This document shows, piece after piece, positions 7,807 through 16,391 of a DNA stretch of 64,000 bases. Positions within the stretch are counted from its first letter, which is position 1. Each line of letters opens with the position of its first letter. Under the pieces are notes generated by a model that saw only the letters and a list, made by a program, of their open reading frames with translations, was not told the origin of the DNA and ran no database searches. The stretch covers positions 1 to 64,000 of the forward strand of contig CAKOLO010000004.1 in the NCBI GenBank assembly GCA_934096235.1. Reading direction: 5' to 3'. The stretch is from an uncultured Bacilli bacterium. Its GTDB lineage: Bacteria; Bacillota_I; Bacilli_A; RF39; UBA660. Both the position numbers and the translations under genes were made by a program.

Positions 7807-8994
7807 TTAAAAATTAGCAAATTTTAAAATTTCTTGCTTTTTCTTTAAAGCATCTATTAAAATATCTATTTCTTCATATGTATTATAAAAATATAAACTT
7901 ATTCTTACAGTATCTTCTTTATTATCACCCATTTTAGCACAGTGTTTTCCACTTCTAACACATATACCTTTAGTATTCAAATAAAGACCTAAGTCTCCTG
8001 ATAAAACTCCATCTATATTTATAATAACAGTACTTCCTTCATTATACTTATTATATATTTTTATATATGGTATTTTCTCTAATTCTTGTATTAAGTATTT
8101 TCTTAAATATTTTTCTTTTCTTTCTATTTCTGTCATCCCTATTTCAGTTAAGAACTTTATTGATTCAGAGAATCCTATAATATTTGCTATATTAGGAGTG
8201 CCTGCTTCAAAACGATATGGTATTTCTACTAGTTCTAGATGATCTTCATTATAGTTTTCATTCATACCACCACCAAAAGTATATGGTATCATTTTCTTTA
8301 GAAGTTCATACTTTCCATAAAGTACTCCTACACCAGTTGGTCCACACATCTTATGAGCACTAAATGCTATGAAATCTACACCAGTATCTTGAACATCTAT
8401 TTTAATATGAGGTGCACTTTGAGCAGCATCTACTACTACTAAGATTCCATACTTATGAGCAAGCTTGCATATTTCTTTTATATTTCTTTTATCTCCACTA
8501 ACATTTGTTATCTCTGCGATAGATATTAATTTAGTTTTAGATGTAATCTTTTCTTTTAAATCATTTATATCTAGTTTTTCATCTTTAGAGTCTACAAATA
8601 CTACTTTAATATTCTTTTTAGCAGATAATATTAGCCAAGGAAGTATATTAGATGCATGTTCACTACTAGATAGTATTACTTCGTCATTTTCATTTAAATA
8701 ATTCATAAAGAAACCAAAAGCAACTAAATTTAATGATTCAGTTGTATTCTTTGTAAATATTATTTCATCTTTACGTTTAGCATTTATAAACATTTTTACT
8801 AAATCTCTTGTATAATCTATTTCATCATCAACTTTAAAACTTATATCATAGTCTCCTCTGTGTGAATTAGCATTGTAATTATAGTAATATTCATTCATTT
8901 TATCTATTACTCTATATGGTTTAAATGTAGTTGCTGCTGAGTCAAAATATACTATGTTTTTATCTTTCATTGGAAAATCATTTTTATCTTTCAT
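7807..8994 (-). CDS. Cysteine desulfurase, SufS/Csd type
   Basis: A PLP-dependent enzyme that takes sulfur from cysteine for Fe-S clusters or tRNA thiolation. The start ATG 8994 is preceded by AGGTGG. An upstream ATG at 9021 has no ribosome binding site. In the 395-residue product the PLP-binding lysine is K215 in FSAHKMCGPTG, the cofactor-contacting Asp is D189 (VVVDAAQ), and the catalytic Cys is C352 in CVRSGKHCAK. The usual RAGHHCAQ is thus changed, but the Cys is kept. No sufU/sufB genes are adjacent in this window. Confidence 0.9.
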   Translation of the reverse strand: MKDKNDFPMKDKNIVYFDSAATTFKPYRVIDKMNEYYYNYNANSHRGDYDISFKVDDEIDYTRDLVKMFINAKRKDEIIFTKNTTESLNLVAFGFFMNYLNENDEVILSSSEHASNILPWLILSAKKNIKVVFVDSKDEKLDINDLKEKITSKTKLISIAEITNVSGDKRNIKEICKLAHKYGILVVVDAAQSAPHIKIDVQDTGVDFIAFSAHKMCGPTGVGVLYGKYELLKKMIPYTFGGGMNENYNEDHLELVEIPYRFEAGTPNIANIIGFSESIKFLTEIGMTEIERKEKYLRKYLIQELEKIPYIKIYNKYNEGSTVIINIDGVLSGDLGLYLNTKGICVRSGKHCAKMGDNKEDTVRISLYFYNTYEEIDILIDALKKKQEILKFANF

Positions 8995-9054
8995 ACTACC
9001 ACCTATAAATAGTTTACTCATTTAGTATATACTTGAACATAATAAATATAATAA

Positions 9055-9084
9055 TTGAAGTTATTTTGTTTTTAATATATAATA
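9055..9084 (+). promoter_or_regulatory. Candidate promoter of the HIT gene
   Basis: TTGAAG, an 18-bp spacer and TATAAT lie upstream of the HIT start. Confidence 0.45.
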
Positions 9085-9099
9085 ATATTGGTGAAGAAA

Positions 9100-9465
9100 A
9101 TGGAATGTATATTTTGTAAAATAATTAATGGAGATATTCCTTCATATACTTTGTATGAAAATGATTATGTTAAATGTTTTTTGGATGTAAATCCTATTAG
9201 TAAGGGTCATACACTAATAGTACCAAAGAAACATTTTAAAGATGCTTATGATATTGATGATAAGTATATTACTGAAGTACATAAAGCTAGTAAAAAGATA
9301 CTTGAACTACTTGATTCTAAGTTTAAACCTAATGGATATAGATTGGTTCAAAATAATGGTAATCTTCAAGATGTTAAGCATTATCACTTACATATTATAC
9401 CTAATTATATAGGTTCTAAAGAAAGTATTGAAGTTAAGGATGTATTTGAGATTTTAACTAAATAA
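9100..9465 (+). CDS. HIT-family nucleotide hydrolase/transferase (HinT-like)
   Basis: The ATG at 9100 is chosen because GGTGA lies five bases upstream; TTG/GTG codons just before it would overlap that site. The 121-residue protein starts ECIFCKIINGDIPSY, the hallmark of bacterial Hit/HinT proteins, and has the histidine triad H94-Y-H96-L-H98-II. HinT enzymes hydrolyse adenosine phosphoramidates and acyl-AMP by-products. It stands alone between two promoters. Confidence 0.92.
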   Translation: MECIFCKIINGDIPSYTLYENDYVKCFLDVNPISKGHTLIVPKKHFKDAYDIDDKYITEVHKASKKILELLDSKFKPNGYRLVQNNGNLQDVKHYHLHIIPNYIGSKESIEVKDVFEILTK

Positions 9466-9468
9466 TAA

Positions 9469-9497
9469 TTGTTAAAATCTTTTTTATATTGTATAAT
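9469..9497 (+). promoter_or_regulatory. Promoter of the pilin-module membrane protein gene
   Basis: TTGTTA, exactly 17 bp, TATAAT, followed by an AAAGGATG ribosome binding site. Confidence 0.65.
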
Positions 9498-9526
9498 TAA
9501 TTTATGAAAAAAGGATGTGTGTGTGA

Positions 9527-10657
9527 ATGTTAGAATCAATGAATAAGAAGACACTTATTATAATAGGTTCTTCGATTATAGGATTAATAGTTTGTTTACT
9601 TATTGTAGTATGGTTAATATCAATTATTAAGCCTCATTATTATAGTTATGAAGACTTTGAAGTTAAGGTAACTGAGGCTACTAAAAATTATTATAAAGAT
9701 AACCCTACTCAATTACCTGCGAGTGATGGAGAATATAATATGGCTTATAGTACTTTAGTTGATAATGAGTACATTAAGCCTCTTAATGAAATGCTTAAAG
9801 ATGGAGATAATTGTAGTGTTCAAATACTAGTTACTAAATATAATGATAATTATTCTTATATACCATATTTAACTTGTCCAGGTAGTTATGAAACTAAGGA
9901 ATTATATAAAGTTGTTCTTGAACAAAATCCTGTTGTTTTAGATGGTACTGGCCTTTATAGTGATGGTAATAGTGGTTATTACTTTAGAGGAGATGTAACT
10001 AATAACTATGTTCAAATTGGTGAATATGGAGAAGAAAAAAGACAGCAACCATATTTATGGCAAATAATGGGTGTTGAAAGTGATGGAACAATTAAAATAA
10101 TAAGTGCTCATACAACAAGTGAAAGATATACTTGGGATGATAGATATAATGAAAAAGAAGAATCATTTGATGGATACAATGATTTTGAAAAAAGTAGAAT
10201 TAAAGATACATTAATTAGTCTTGCTGGTAATGATGAGATACTTCCTGAAGAATTTAGAAATAAACTTGTAGCTAAAGAATTATGTATTGGTAAAAGAAAA
10301 GTAAATGATACTTCTAAAGATGGAAGTGTTGAATGTGCTACTAAGACTGAAACTAAATATTTATTTGGATTAATTACTCCTTATGAATTTTTAAGAGCCA
10401 GTTTAGATAGTAATTGTAAAGTTGCTGAAAGTCTATCATGTTTAAATTATAATTATTTATCTGGATATACAACTAATAGTTGGTCTATTACTTCTAATGC
10501 TAATAACACTAATAAAACATTTAGTTTTGGTGGTGGAGTTATGGATTCGTTTAAATCTGATAGAGATAAGAAATTATATGTAACTGCATATATAAATAAA
10601 AGAGCATTCTTTAAATCTGGTACTGGTACTTCTGATGATCCATATATCATTAGATAA
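9527..10657 (+). CDS. Membrane-anchored extracellular protein with pilin-like module
   Basis: A 376-residue protein with one N-terminal membrane helix (about 10-33). Residues about 42-125 form a module (A-x2-NYYKDNP...TLVDNEYIKPL...C...YIPYLTC) also seen in the 567-residue protein at 59.9-61.6 kb and, more distantly, in the pilin at 42.6 kb. The C-terminal part has paired cysteines, the pattern YLWQIMG and TNSWSIT, and ends in GTGTSDDPYIIR. A similar GSGTYNDPWIF occurs in the 830-residue surface protein. I do not recognise a named family. A secreted, cell-surface role is inferred from topology. Confidence 0.65.
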   Translation: MLESMNKKTLIIIGSSIIGLIVCLLIVVWLISIIKPHYYSYEDFEVKVTEATKNYYKDNPTQLPASDGEYNMAYSTLVDNEYIKPLNEMLKDGDNCSVQILVTKYNDNYSYIPYLTCPGSYETKELYKVVLEQNPVVLDGTGLYSDGNSGYYFRGDVTNNYVQIGEYGEEKRQQPYLWQIMGVESDGTIKIISAHTTSERYTWDDRYNEKEESFDGYNDFEKSRIKDTLISLAGNDEILPEEFRNKLVAKELCIGKRKVNDTSKDGSVECATKTETKYLFGLITPYEFLRASLDSNCKVAESLSCLNYNYLSGYTTNSWSITSNANNTNKTFSFGGGVMDSFKSDRDKKLYVTAYINKRAFFKSGTGTSDDPYIIR

Positions 10658-10673
10658 TAAATTAAGACATTAT

Positions 10674-10702
10674 AAAAACACTATTTATTTAAATAGTGTT
10701 TT
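10674..10702. terminator. Bidirectional terminator between the pilin-module gene and herA
   Basis: A long inverted repeat with AAAACACTATTTA-type arms, with A-rich and T-rich flanks, sits between two convergent genes. Confidence 0.75.
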
Positions 10703-12506
10703 GTTTTGCTTGAATAACGTTTTGTCTTTCTTGTTCTAACATAGTTGATTGTTTAAACCATTCTGTACCAATATGTGCATTATTTGAGTCTGGTGTAGGA
10801 TCTGGTTTATCTATTTTAACAAATACAGGTATTGAGAATGCATTTCCGAAACATAAGGCTACGCCTGGACGTAGAGCTTTTAGCTTTTCTATATCTTCTT
10901 CTGCAATACTATGAGTCATGCTTTTAATTATTTTTAAATCATCTGGATGGAACATACGAAGTACTATATAATTAGAACATTGACTAAGAGCGGTATTTGA
11001 TAGTTCACTTGGTCTTTGTGTAATAAGTCCTAAAACTATACCATATTTTCTACCCTCTTTTGTTATTCTATCAAATATATTATATCCAATATTGGCTACA
11101 TCATTATCATTTTGAACATATCTATGAGCTTCTTCTAGAATTATTTGTAATGGGAAGCCACCACGAGATTCCAGCGAGATAGCATAATTTAAGAATAGTT
11201 TTGAATATATTTTAGTTAGTGTTTTAGCAAATCTTTCTTCTACATAGTTTAAGTTAAAGTTTACTATTTGAGCTTTTTCACCAGTGTTTACAGTGAATAA
11301 ATCCCTTATATAAGTTTCTTTTGGTATATATTCATTTACTTCAAAGTATTTACCATAGTCTCCATTTATGATAGAATCAAGTCTTACTTTTAATATATTA
11401 TTTATATCATAAACTTTATCGCTTTTTAATACGCCTTCACTGATAAGAGCAAATTCAAATGCATTATATAAATCTTTTAAATTATATTTTTGTGGTCTCA
11501 TACTGTTATCAAGTTTAAGTTCCGCATCAGTAAATTTCTCTAAGTATTCTATAACTAATTGGATACTATTTATTTTACCAGTTTGATCTACATTTAAACA
11601 TTGTCTTAATGTTCTTATATATCCTGGTTGTACTATTTGACTTTCTAAGTTTATATCTTTTGTATGAAATGCTGATAATACGGCGACTACTTGATCTCTT
11701 ACTTGGGTTGATTCTTTACCACCTGTTAGTATGTCTATTATTGCTTTTGCGATTATATTGTTTTTATGTGTTATTACTTTATCTTCATCTTCAGTAAATA
11801 GATATACTAGTTTTAATGCTTTTTCTATGATTGGTATTTGAGCTGGTGTATCTACATTTAATAGAAGTGCTAAGTCATCTGCTTCTAAGTAATATGGTGG
11901 TATTTTTATTATTTCTGCTTTTAATTTATCTTTTACATTAGTTGTAATATGTTTGCATCTACAATATTTAGTTTGATTTATTCTATCAAGTGCTGGTTTG
12001 TATTCACCATATACATCAAAAAGTACTATATTTGAATTTATTGGTACATATTTTTGTCTATAATAAAGATTTTGAAATAATCTTGCGACACTGCAACTTT
12101 TACCACTACCAGTGTTACCAATTATTGCAAAGTGATTTGAAAAAAAGTTATCTATATTCGCAGAAACATTAAATCCATCATAAATAAGTGATTTACCAAT
12201 ATATAGATCAGTTGGAGTATCTACATCTTGATTACCTACTAGAGAAACTACTTCACTAGAATTGATTATTCTTACTTTTGAATCATGACTAGGTTTATGT
12301 ACAATACCACTATTAAATACATTATTAATAAATTCCCCTACCATAATACATTCTATTACATCTCTAGTAATAGAAGTAATTTCAGCTACTATTTTATATT
12401 TATTTTCAAATACTATGTGTACTCCTACTAAAGTAGTTTCTACTTTCTTAGATAAATTTTCTAATTTTATGGTTTGATCACTTACTGATATAACATTTCC
12501 AAACAT
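10689..12506 (-). CDS. herA: HerA-like DNA-translocating ATPase
   Basis: A 605-residue protein with an N-terminal HAS-barrel-like domain (about 1-90) and a HerA/FtsK-type ATPase. Walker A is GNTGSGKS (130-137). Walker B is IILEEAHRYV (about 452-461), followed by the arginine-rich TKEGRKYGIVLGLITQRP region. HerA pumps dsDNA, in archaea with the NurA nuclease and in some bacteria with Sir2 or other partners. No NurA or Sir2 neighbour is seen. Its ribosome binding site (AAGGAG) is buried in a 12-bp hairpin shared with the intergenic region. Confidence 0.88.
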   Translation of the reverse strand: MFGNVISVSDQTIKLENLSKKVETTLVGVHIVFENKYKIVAEITSITRDVIECIMVGEFINNVFNSGIVHKPSHDSKVRIINSSEVVSLVGNQDVDTPTDLYIGKSLIYDGFNVSANIDNFFSNHFAIIGNTGSGKSCSVARLFQNLYYRQKYVPINSNIVLFDVYGEYKPALDRINQTKYCRCKHITTNVKDKLKAEIIKIPPYYLEADDLALLLNVDTPAQIPIIEKALKLVYLFTEDEDKVITHKNNIIAKAIIDILTGGKESTQVRDQVVAVLSAFHTKDINLESQIVQPGYIRTLRQCLNVDQTGKINSIQLVIEYLEKFTDAELKLDNSMRPQKYNLKDLYNAFEFALISEGVLKSDKVYDINNILKVRLDSIINGDYGKYFEVNEYIPKETYIRDLFTVNTGEKAQIVNFNLNYVEERFAKTLTKIYSKLFLNYAISLESRGGFPLQIILEEAHRYVQNDNDVANIGYNIFDRITKEGRKYGIVLGLITQRPSELSNTALSQCSNYIVLRMFHPDDLKIIKSMTHSIAEEDIEKLKALRPGVALCFGNAFSIPVFVKIDKPDPTPDSNNAHIGTEWFKQSTMLEQERQNVIQAKQNTI

Positions 12507-12512
12507 ATTAAA

Positions 12513-12554
12513 ACTCCTTATTATTCTAATATAAATTATAACATAATAAGGAGT
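12513..12554 (-). promoter_or_regulatory. Hairpin masking the herA ribosome binding site
   Basis: Two perfectly complementary 12-base arms (12513-12524 and 12543-12554) enclose an 18-base loop. The arm nearest the gene contains AAGGAG, the herA Shine-Dalgarno. It may also terminate transcription from ymfH. Confidence 0.65.
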
Positions 12555-12567
12555 GTTTATTCAATAA

Positions 12568-13833
12568 TTATTTAATTGTTCTTATGATAGATGTATTATC
12601 ATAATTAATTAATTTCATTATTCTTGATGCCTCTTTATAGTTTAAATTAATTAATTTGTCATACTCATTATAATCTATTTTATTATCCATCATGAGTGAT
12701 AGACTTAGTAAGTATTCTATGTCTTCTATATTATCAAAATCTAGTATATAACTTTTTAAGTATTTCTTTTTCTTACGTTCAAATTCTTCTTCATTTAATT
12801 TTAATTTCATTATATCTTCTTTTATATTATCTATAAATTTGTTTCCATCATTAGTAAGAGCATTTATTGAAATAATTAGATAATCATCTATTACATTTAC
12901 TCCATAAGACATACCAATAATTATATTATTATCTTTATATCTTTCGAATAGTTCTGAAGTAGCTGAGAAGTTATTTGAAAGTATTAAACCTAAATAATCT
13001 TTTAAAATATTATCATCTTTTATACCAAAGATATTCTTTTTCATTTTAATAGCGTACTTAACTCTAGTGTTTTCCATATCTTTTTTTATTTCTTCGTATG
13101 GAATATTAACTGTTTCTTTTTCTCTTTCTTTTATTCTTTTAGGTAATTCTTTTGGTTTTACTTTTATATTTTTCATGTAATCTTTTATTGTATTCATTAC
13201 TTCATCTATATTAAAGTTACCTGTCACTATTATGAATGTATTATTTGGTACATAGTAATCATTATAAATTTCATTAAGGGATCTTGCTGTTATTTTAGCT
13301 ATGTCTTCTCTTTCACCTACTACCGTATGTTTTGTATATGATTTATTAAATAGATTATCAAATAGTTTAGAATACATTAGGCTATCTATTTGATCTTTGT
13401 ACATATCTATTTCTTCACCAATAATACCTTTTTCTTCATTTACTGATTTTTCATTTATATTAGTGTTATAGAATATATCTAGAAGAAGTTTTAAGTTTTC
13501 AATTAGGTTTATACTTCCAAAAATATTATAGTTTGTTCCATAGTAACTAGTCCATGCATTCGCAAGACTACCCAAGTCATTTATTCTTTTTGACATTTCT
13601 TTATTTTCTGATAAAGCCATTACTTTATGTTCAAGGAAATGTGCTGATCCTGGGATAACATCTACTACTCTATTTCCTACTTTATATTTAGTTATTCTAG
13701 CACCATATTTAACAGATATAGTTATATAGAAGTTCTTTGTTTTATCTGTTTTATAAAGATATACTTCTAAACCATTATCAAGTTTTTCTGTATAAACTTT
13801 TTCATCTACCTTTTTAAATGTTTTTATTTTCAT
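12568..13833 (-). CDS. ymfH: M16-family zinc peptidase, YmfH type
   Basis: A 421-residue member of the M16 (insulinase/processing peptidase) family. The inverted zinc motif H65-FLE68-H69 is intact, with the distal Glu in IIGEEIDMY (about 140-141). It forms a pair with the upstream gene, which lacks the motif. This catalytic/non-catalytic pair corresponds to Bacillus YmfH/YmfF. The two genes overlap in TAATG, so translation is coupled. Substrate unknown; family members process small peptides. Confidence 0.88.
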   Translation of the reverse strand: MKIKTFKKVDEKVYTEKLDNGLEVYLYKTDKTKNFYITISVKYGARITKYKVGNRVVDVIPGSAHFLEHKVMALSENKEMSKRINDLGSLANAWTSYYGTNYNIFGSINLIENLKLLLDIFYNTNINEKSVNEEKGIIGEEIDMYKDQIDSLMYSKLFDNLFNKSYTKHTVVGEREDIAKITARSLNEIYNDYYVPNNTFIIVTGNFNIDEVMNTIKDYMKNIKVKPKELPKRIKEREKETVNIPYEEIKKDMENTRVKYAIKMKKNIFGIKDDNILKDYLGLILSNNFSATSELFERYKDNNIIIGMSYGVNVIDDYLIISINALTNDGNKFIDNIKEDIMKLKLNEEEFERKKKKYLKSYILDFDNIEDIEYLLSLSLMMDNKIDYNEYDKLINLNYKEASRIMKLINYDNTSIIRTIK

Positions 13834-15089
13834 TAGTTATCCCCCTTTAGTAAGTAAACGGTACTTAGTGAAATCTTATTATTAAGTTTTATTACTTCAT
13901 CTATGGTTACTTTATTAATGTTTTCTCTTAGTGTTTCTATATCTTCTATATTATCAAATTCTCTTTGATAATATTGATTTATTTGAGCTGTTAAATCATC
14001 ATAATAATTATTTAAATATGTATTAATGGTCTTCTTAGCAGAATCAAATAATCTTTCTAATACTTTTTTATCTTTCATAGATTCTACGCATTCTTTTATA
14101 AGTTCTACGCTTTTTTCATAGTTTATTTTATTTATTCCAGCATATATAGTTAATGATGGATTATATTTAGAATAATAAGAACCAATTGAGTAACATAAAG
14201 AATGTTCTTCTCTTACCACATTAAATAGTATTGAATCATTCATTGTGCCTAGTATTGTATTATAAACTCTTAAAACATGATTTAGTTCATGAGTGGTTAA
14301 ATCTTTTAGTCGATAACCAATGTATAGTTTTGATTGATTAAATTGAAGTGAATCTATTTTTTCTTTTACTTCATCTTTATAATTATGTTTAATATACATA
14401 CTTAGTTTTTCATTGTTACTTTTTACATTCTTAAACTTACGTTTTATTATATCTTGTACTTTTGGATCTAACTCTCCATAAACAGCTATATCTATTTTAT
14501 AGTCTCCATTAAATAATTTAGTGTATTCTTTATATAAATCTTTTTCTGTAATACTTTCTAAATCTTTTAGATTAGGGATACTACTGTATGCTGTTTCAGT
14601 GCCTTTGTACATCAACTTAGAGTATTCTATTCTTGCATATAAATTAGGTTTATCTTTAATTGATATTACACTACTTATAGCATCTCTTTTAGTTATGTTA
14701 AAGTAACTACTTTCAAATGCATTATCTTTTACATTTGGGTTAAATAGTATCTCACATAAGAAATCTATTGAACTTTCTAAGTAACTATTATCTGTGTATT
14801 TTGGATTTAAAAAATCAAGTGAAAAAACATATGATTCAGTTTTTCCTGATATTCCAAAAGATGCTGATACTGAAGCACCATAAAGTTCTTCTCCAATAAT
14901 CGCCATTTTATTTTTGGTGTTATATTTTTTAGAAGTATAGACCATATTTTTACATAATAAGTTTCCGTATGGTATATCATCTTTATTAAATTTTTTAGTT
15001 AGAAAGACTACTATACTCATTGATTTAAATCTATCAGTATTTATTAAATGTAAGGTGTAATTATCTTCAGTTATTTTTTTATATTCCAT
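13833..15089 (-). CDS. ymfF: M16-family peptidase-like protein, YmfF type (no zinc motif)
   Basis: A 418-residue M16-fold protein that lacks HxxEH; the region around residues 55-75 reads IGEELYGASVSASFG. Such partners complete the clamshell with the active subunit, here the downstream YmfH. A C-terminal M16 domain with RLKDLTTHELNH and a YSIGSYYSKY motif is visible. AAAGAGG precedes the ATG, and the stop overlaps the ymfH start by one base. Confidence 0.85.
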   Translation of the reverse strand: MEYKKITEDNYTLHLINTDRFKSMSIVVFLTKKFNKDDIPYGNLLCKNMVYTSKKYNTKNKMAIIGEELYGASVSASFGISGKTESYVFSLDFLNPKYTDNSYLESSIDFLCEILFNPNVKDNAFESSYFNITKRDAISSVISIKDKPNLYARIEYSKLMYKGTETAYSSIPNLKDLESITEKDLYKEYTKLFNGDYKIDIAVYGELDPKVQDIIKRKFKNVKSNNEKLSMYIKHNYKDEVKEKIDSLQFNQSKLYIGYRLKDLTTHELNHVLRVYNTILGTMNDSILFNVVREEHSLCYSIGSYYSKYNPSLTIYAGINKINYEKSVELIKECVESMKDKKVLERLFDSAKKTINTYLNNYYDDLTAQINQYYQREFDNIEDIETLRENINKVTIDEVIKLNNKISLSTVYLLKGDN

Positions 15090-15130
15090 ATTAGCCTCTT
15101 TTCTAGATTTTTATTATATCATAATTATAA

Positions 15131-15152
15131 AAAGAAGATATACATCTTCTTT
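15131..15152 (-). terminator. Intrinsic terminator after deoD
   Basis: AAAGAAGAT and ATCTTCTTT pair around a 4-base loop. A TTTTATAAT tail follows on the minus strand. Confidence 0.75.
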
Positions 15153-15163
15153 TATATTATTAA

Positions 15164-15874
15164 CTATTCTTGATTTTTTATGATTGATTCTAATGCTAAA
15201 AAGATCATTTCATCAAGTTTTTGTTCACGTGCTTTTGGATCTATTTCTTCATGTGTAACTAGGTTATCACTTATAGTTAGTATTGCAGTTGCTTTTTTAA
15301 GGAACTTTTTAGCATTATAAAGTAATGCATAAGTTTCCATTTCTACTGCTTTACATCCCATATCAGTAAATTTTTTATAATCCTTATTTTCAGTATAGAA
15401 TGCTTCAGTAGTATGTACTCTTCCAAGTCTTGCATTTATTCTTTTTAATACTGCTGTACTCATTATTTTAGCATTTAAATCTCCTGATGAATTTATTATT
15501 TCTATGTCTTCTCTTCCTGCTTCTTCATCGAAGTATGTTTTTGAATAAGATGAGTCAGCAACTAGAATATCATAAAGTTTAAAGTCTTCTGTATAACTTC
15601 CTGCTGTTCCAATTCTTATTATTTCTTCTACACCATAGTCATTAAATAATTCATAACTATATATTCCCATACTACCAATACCCATACCACTTGAGAATAT
15701 TGTTACAGGAATGCCTTTATATTTTCCAGTAAAAGCAAGTTCTCCTCTTAGTCTGTTTACACACTTTGGGTTTTCTAAATATTTATTTGCTATATATAAT
15801 GCTCTATTTGGATCTCCTGGCATTAATACTTTCTTTGCTATTTGGCCTTTTTCTGCTTCAATGTGTACTGTCAT
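15164..15874 (-). CDS. deoD: Purine-nucleoside phosphorylase
   Basis: A 236-residue hexameric-type PNP, which cleaves purine (deoxy)ribonucleosides with phosphate. Visible landmarks: MPGDPNRA (18-25), SSGMGIGSMGIYSYEL, RIGTAGSY, the ribose-binding VEMETYALL and the purine-site aspartate in LTISDNL. Length is typical of DeoD. A strong AGGAGGAAAA site precedes the ATG. It is the last gene of the run ezrA-ftsK-lipid-anchored protein-deoD, closed by a terminator. Confidence 0.95.
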   Translation of the reverse strand: MTVHIEAEKGQIAKKVLMPGDPNRALYIANKYLENPKCVNRLRGELAFTGKYKGIPVTIFSSGMGIGSMGIYSYELFNDYGVEEIIRIGTAGSYTEDFKLYDILVADSSYSKTYFDEEAGREDIEIINSSGDLNAKIMSTAVLKRINARLGRVHTTEAFYTENKDYKKFTDMGCKAVEMETYALLYNAKKFLKKATAILTISDNLVTHEEIDPKAREQKLDEMIFLALESIIKNQE

Positions 15875-15882
15875 TTTTCCTC

Positions 15883-16389
15883 CTAATTATATGTTTTATT
15901 ATAGTTTTCTATTGTTTGTTCAAATAAATCTTCTGTTAAATCATAATCTAAAAATTGTTTACTACAAACTTGTAATTTTGGATAATTTTTACATTCATTA
16001 CTTCCATAGAATTTATTATAATATGGTAAGGTTACCGTAGTTGTTCTCTCATTCTTTTTCTTTTCATTTAAATCATTGATTATATATGTATGAGATGTAC
16101 CAGGTTTTACATCTTCAAAGATTACTTTACCTTCACTATTTCCTCTTATTTTATATTCACTTTCTTCTTCTGTTATTATTACATCTTGTCTTACGTTTGA
16201 AAATATAATTGTGTAAGTATCTTTGCTTTTACTATATTTTTTATCCATTGTTATATTATATATATTGTTTGGATCTTTTGGAGTGTTTGCTTCTTCTTTC
16301 TTATTATTTAAATTAAATGCTATAAAAGCGCAAATTATTATAGCTATTGCTAGAACTACTGCAAGTATTATTTTTTCTTTCTTATTCAT
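15883..16389 (-). CDS. Small membrane-anchored extracellular protein, unknown
   Basis: A 168-residue protein with one N-terminal membrane segment (about 7-27) and a hydrophilic ectodomain. Two cysteines late in the sequence (NECKNYPKLQVCSKQ) could form a disulfide. No family recognised. The start lies two bases after the FtsK stop, and its ribosome binding site (AAAGGAG) is made from the last FtsK codons, so it is translated from the same mRNA. Confidence 0.6.
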   Translation of the reverse strand: MNKKEKIILAVVLAIAIIICAFIAFNLNNKKEEANTPKDPNNIYNITMDKKYSKSKDTYTIIFSNVRQDVIITEEESEYKIRGNSEGKVIFEDVKPGTSHTYIINDLNEKKKNERTTTVTLPYYNKFYGSNECKNYPKLQVCSKQFLDYDLTEDLFEQTIENYNKTYN

Positions 16390-16391
16390 AA

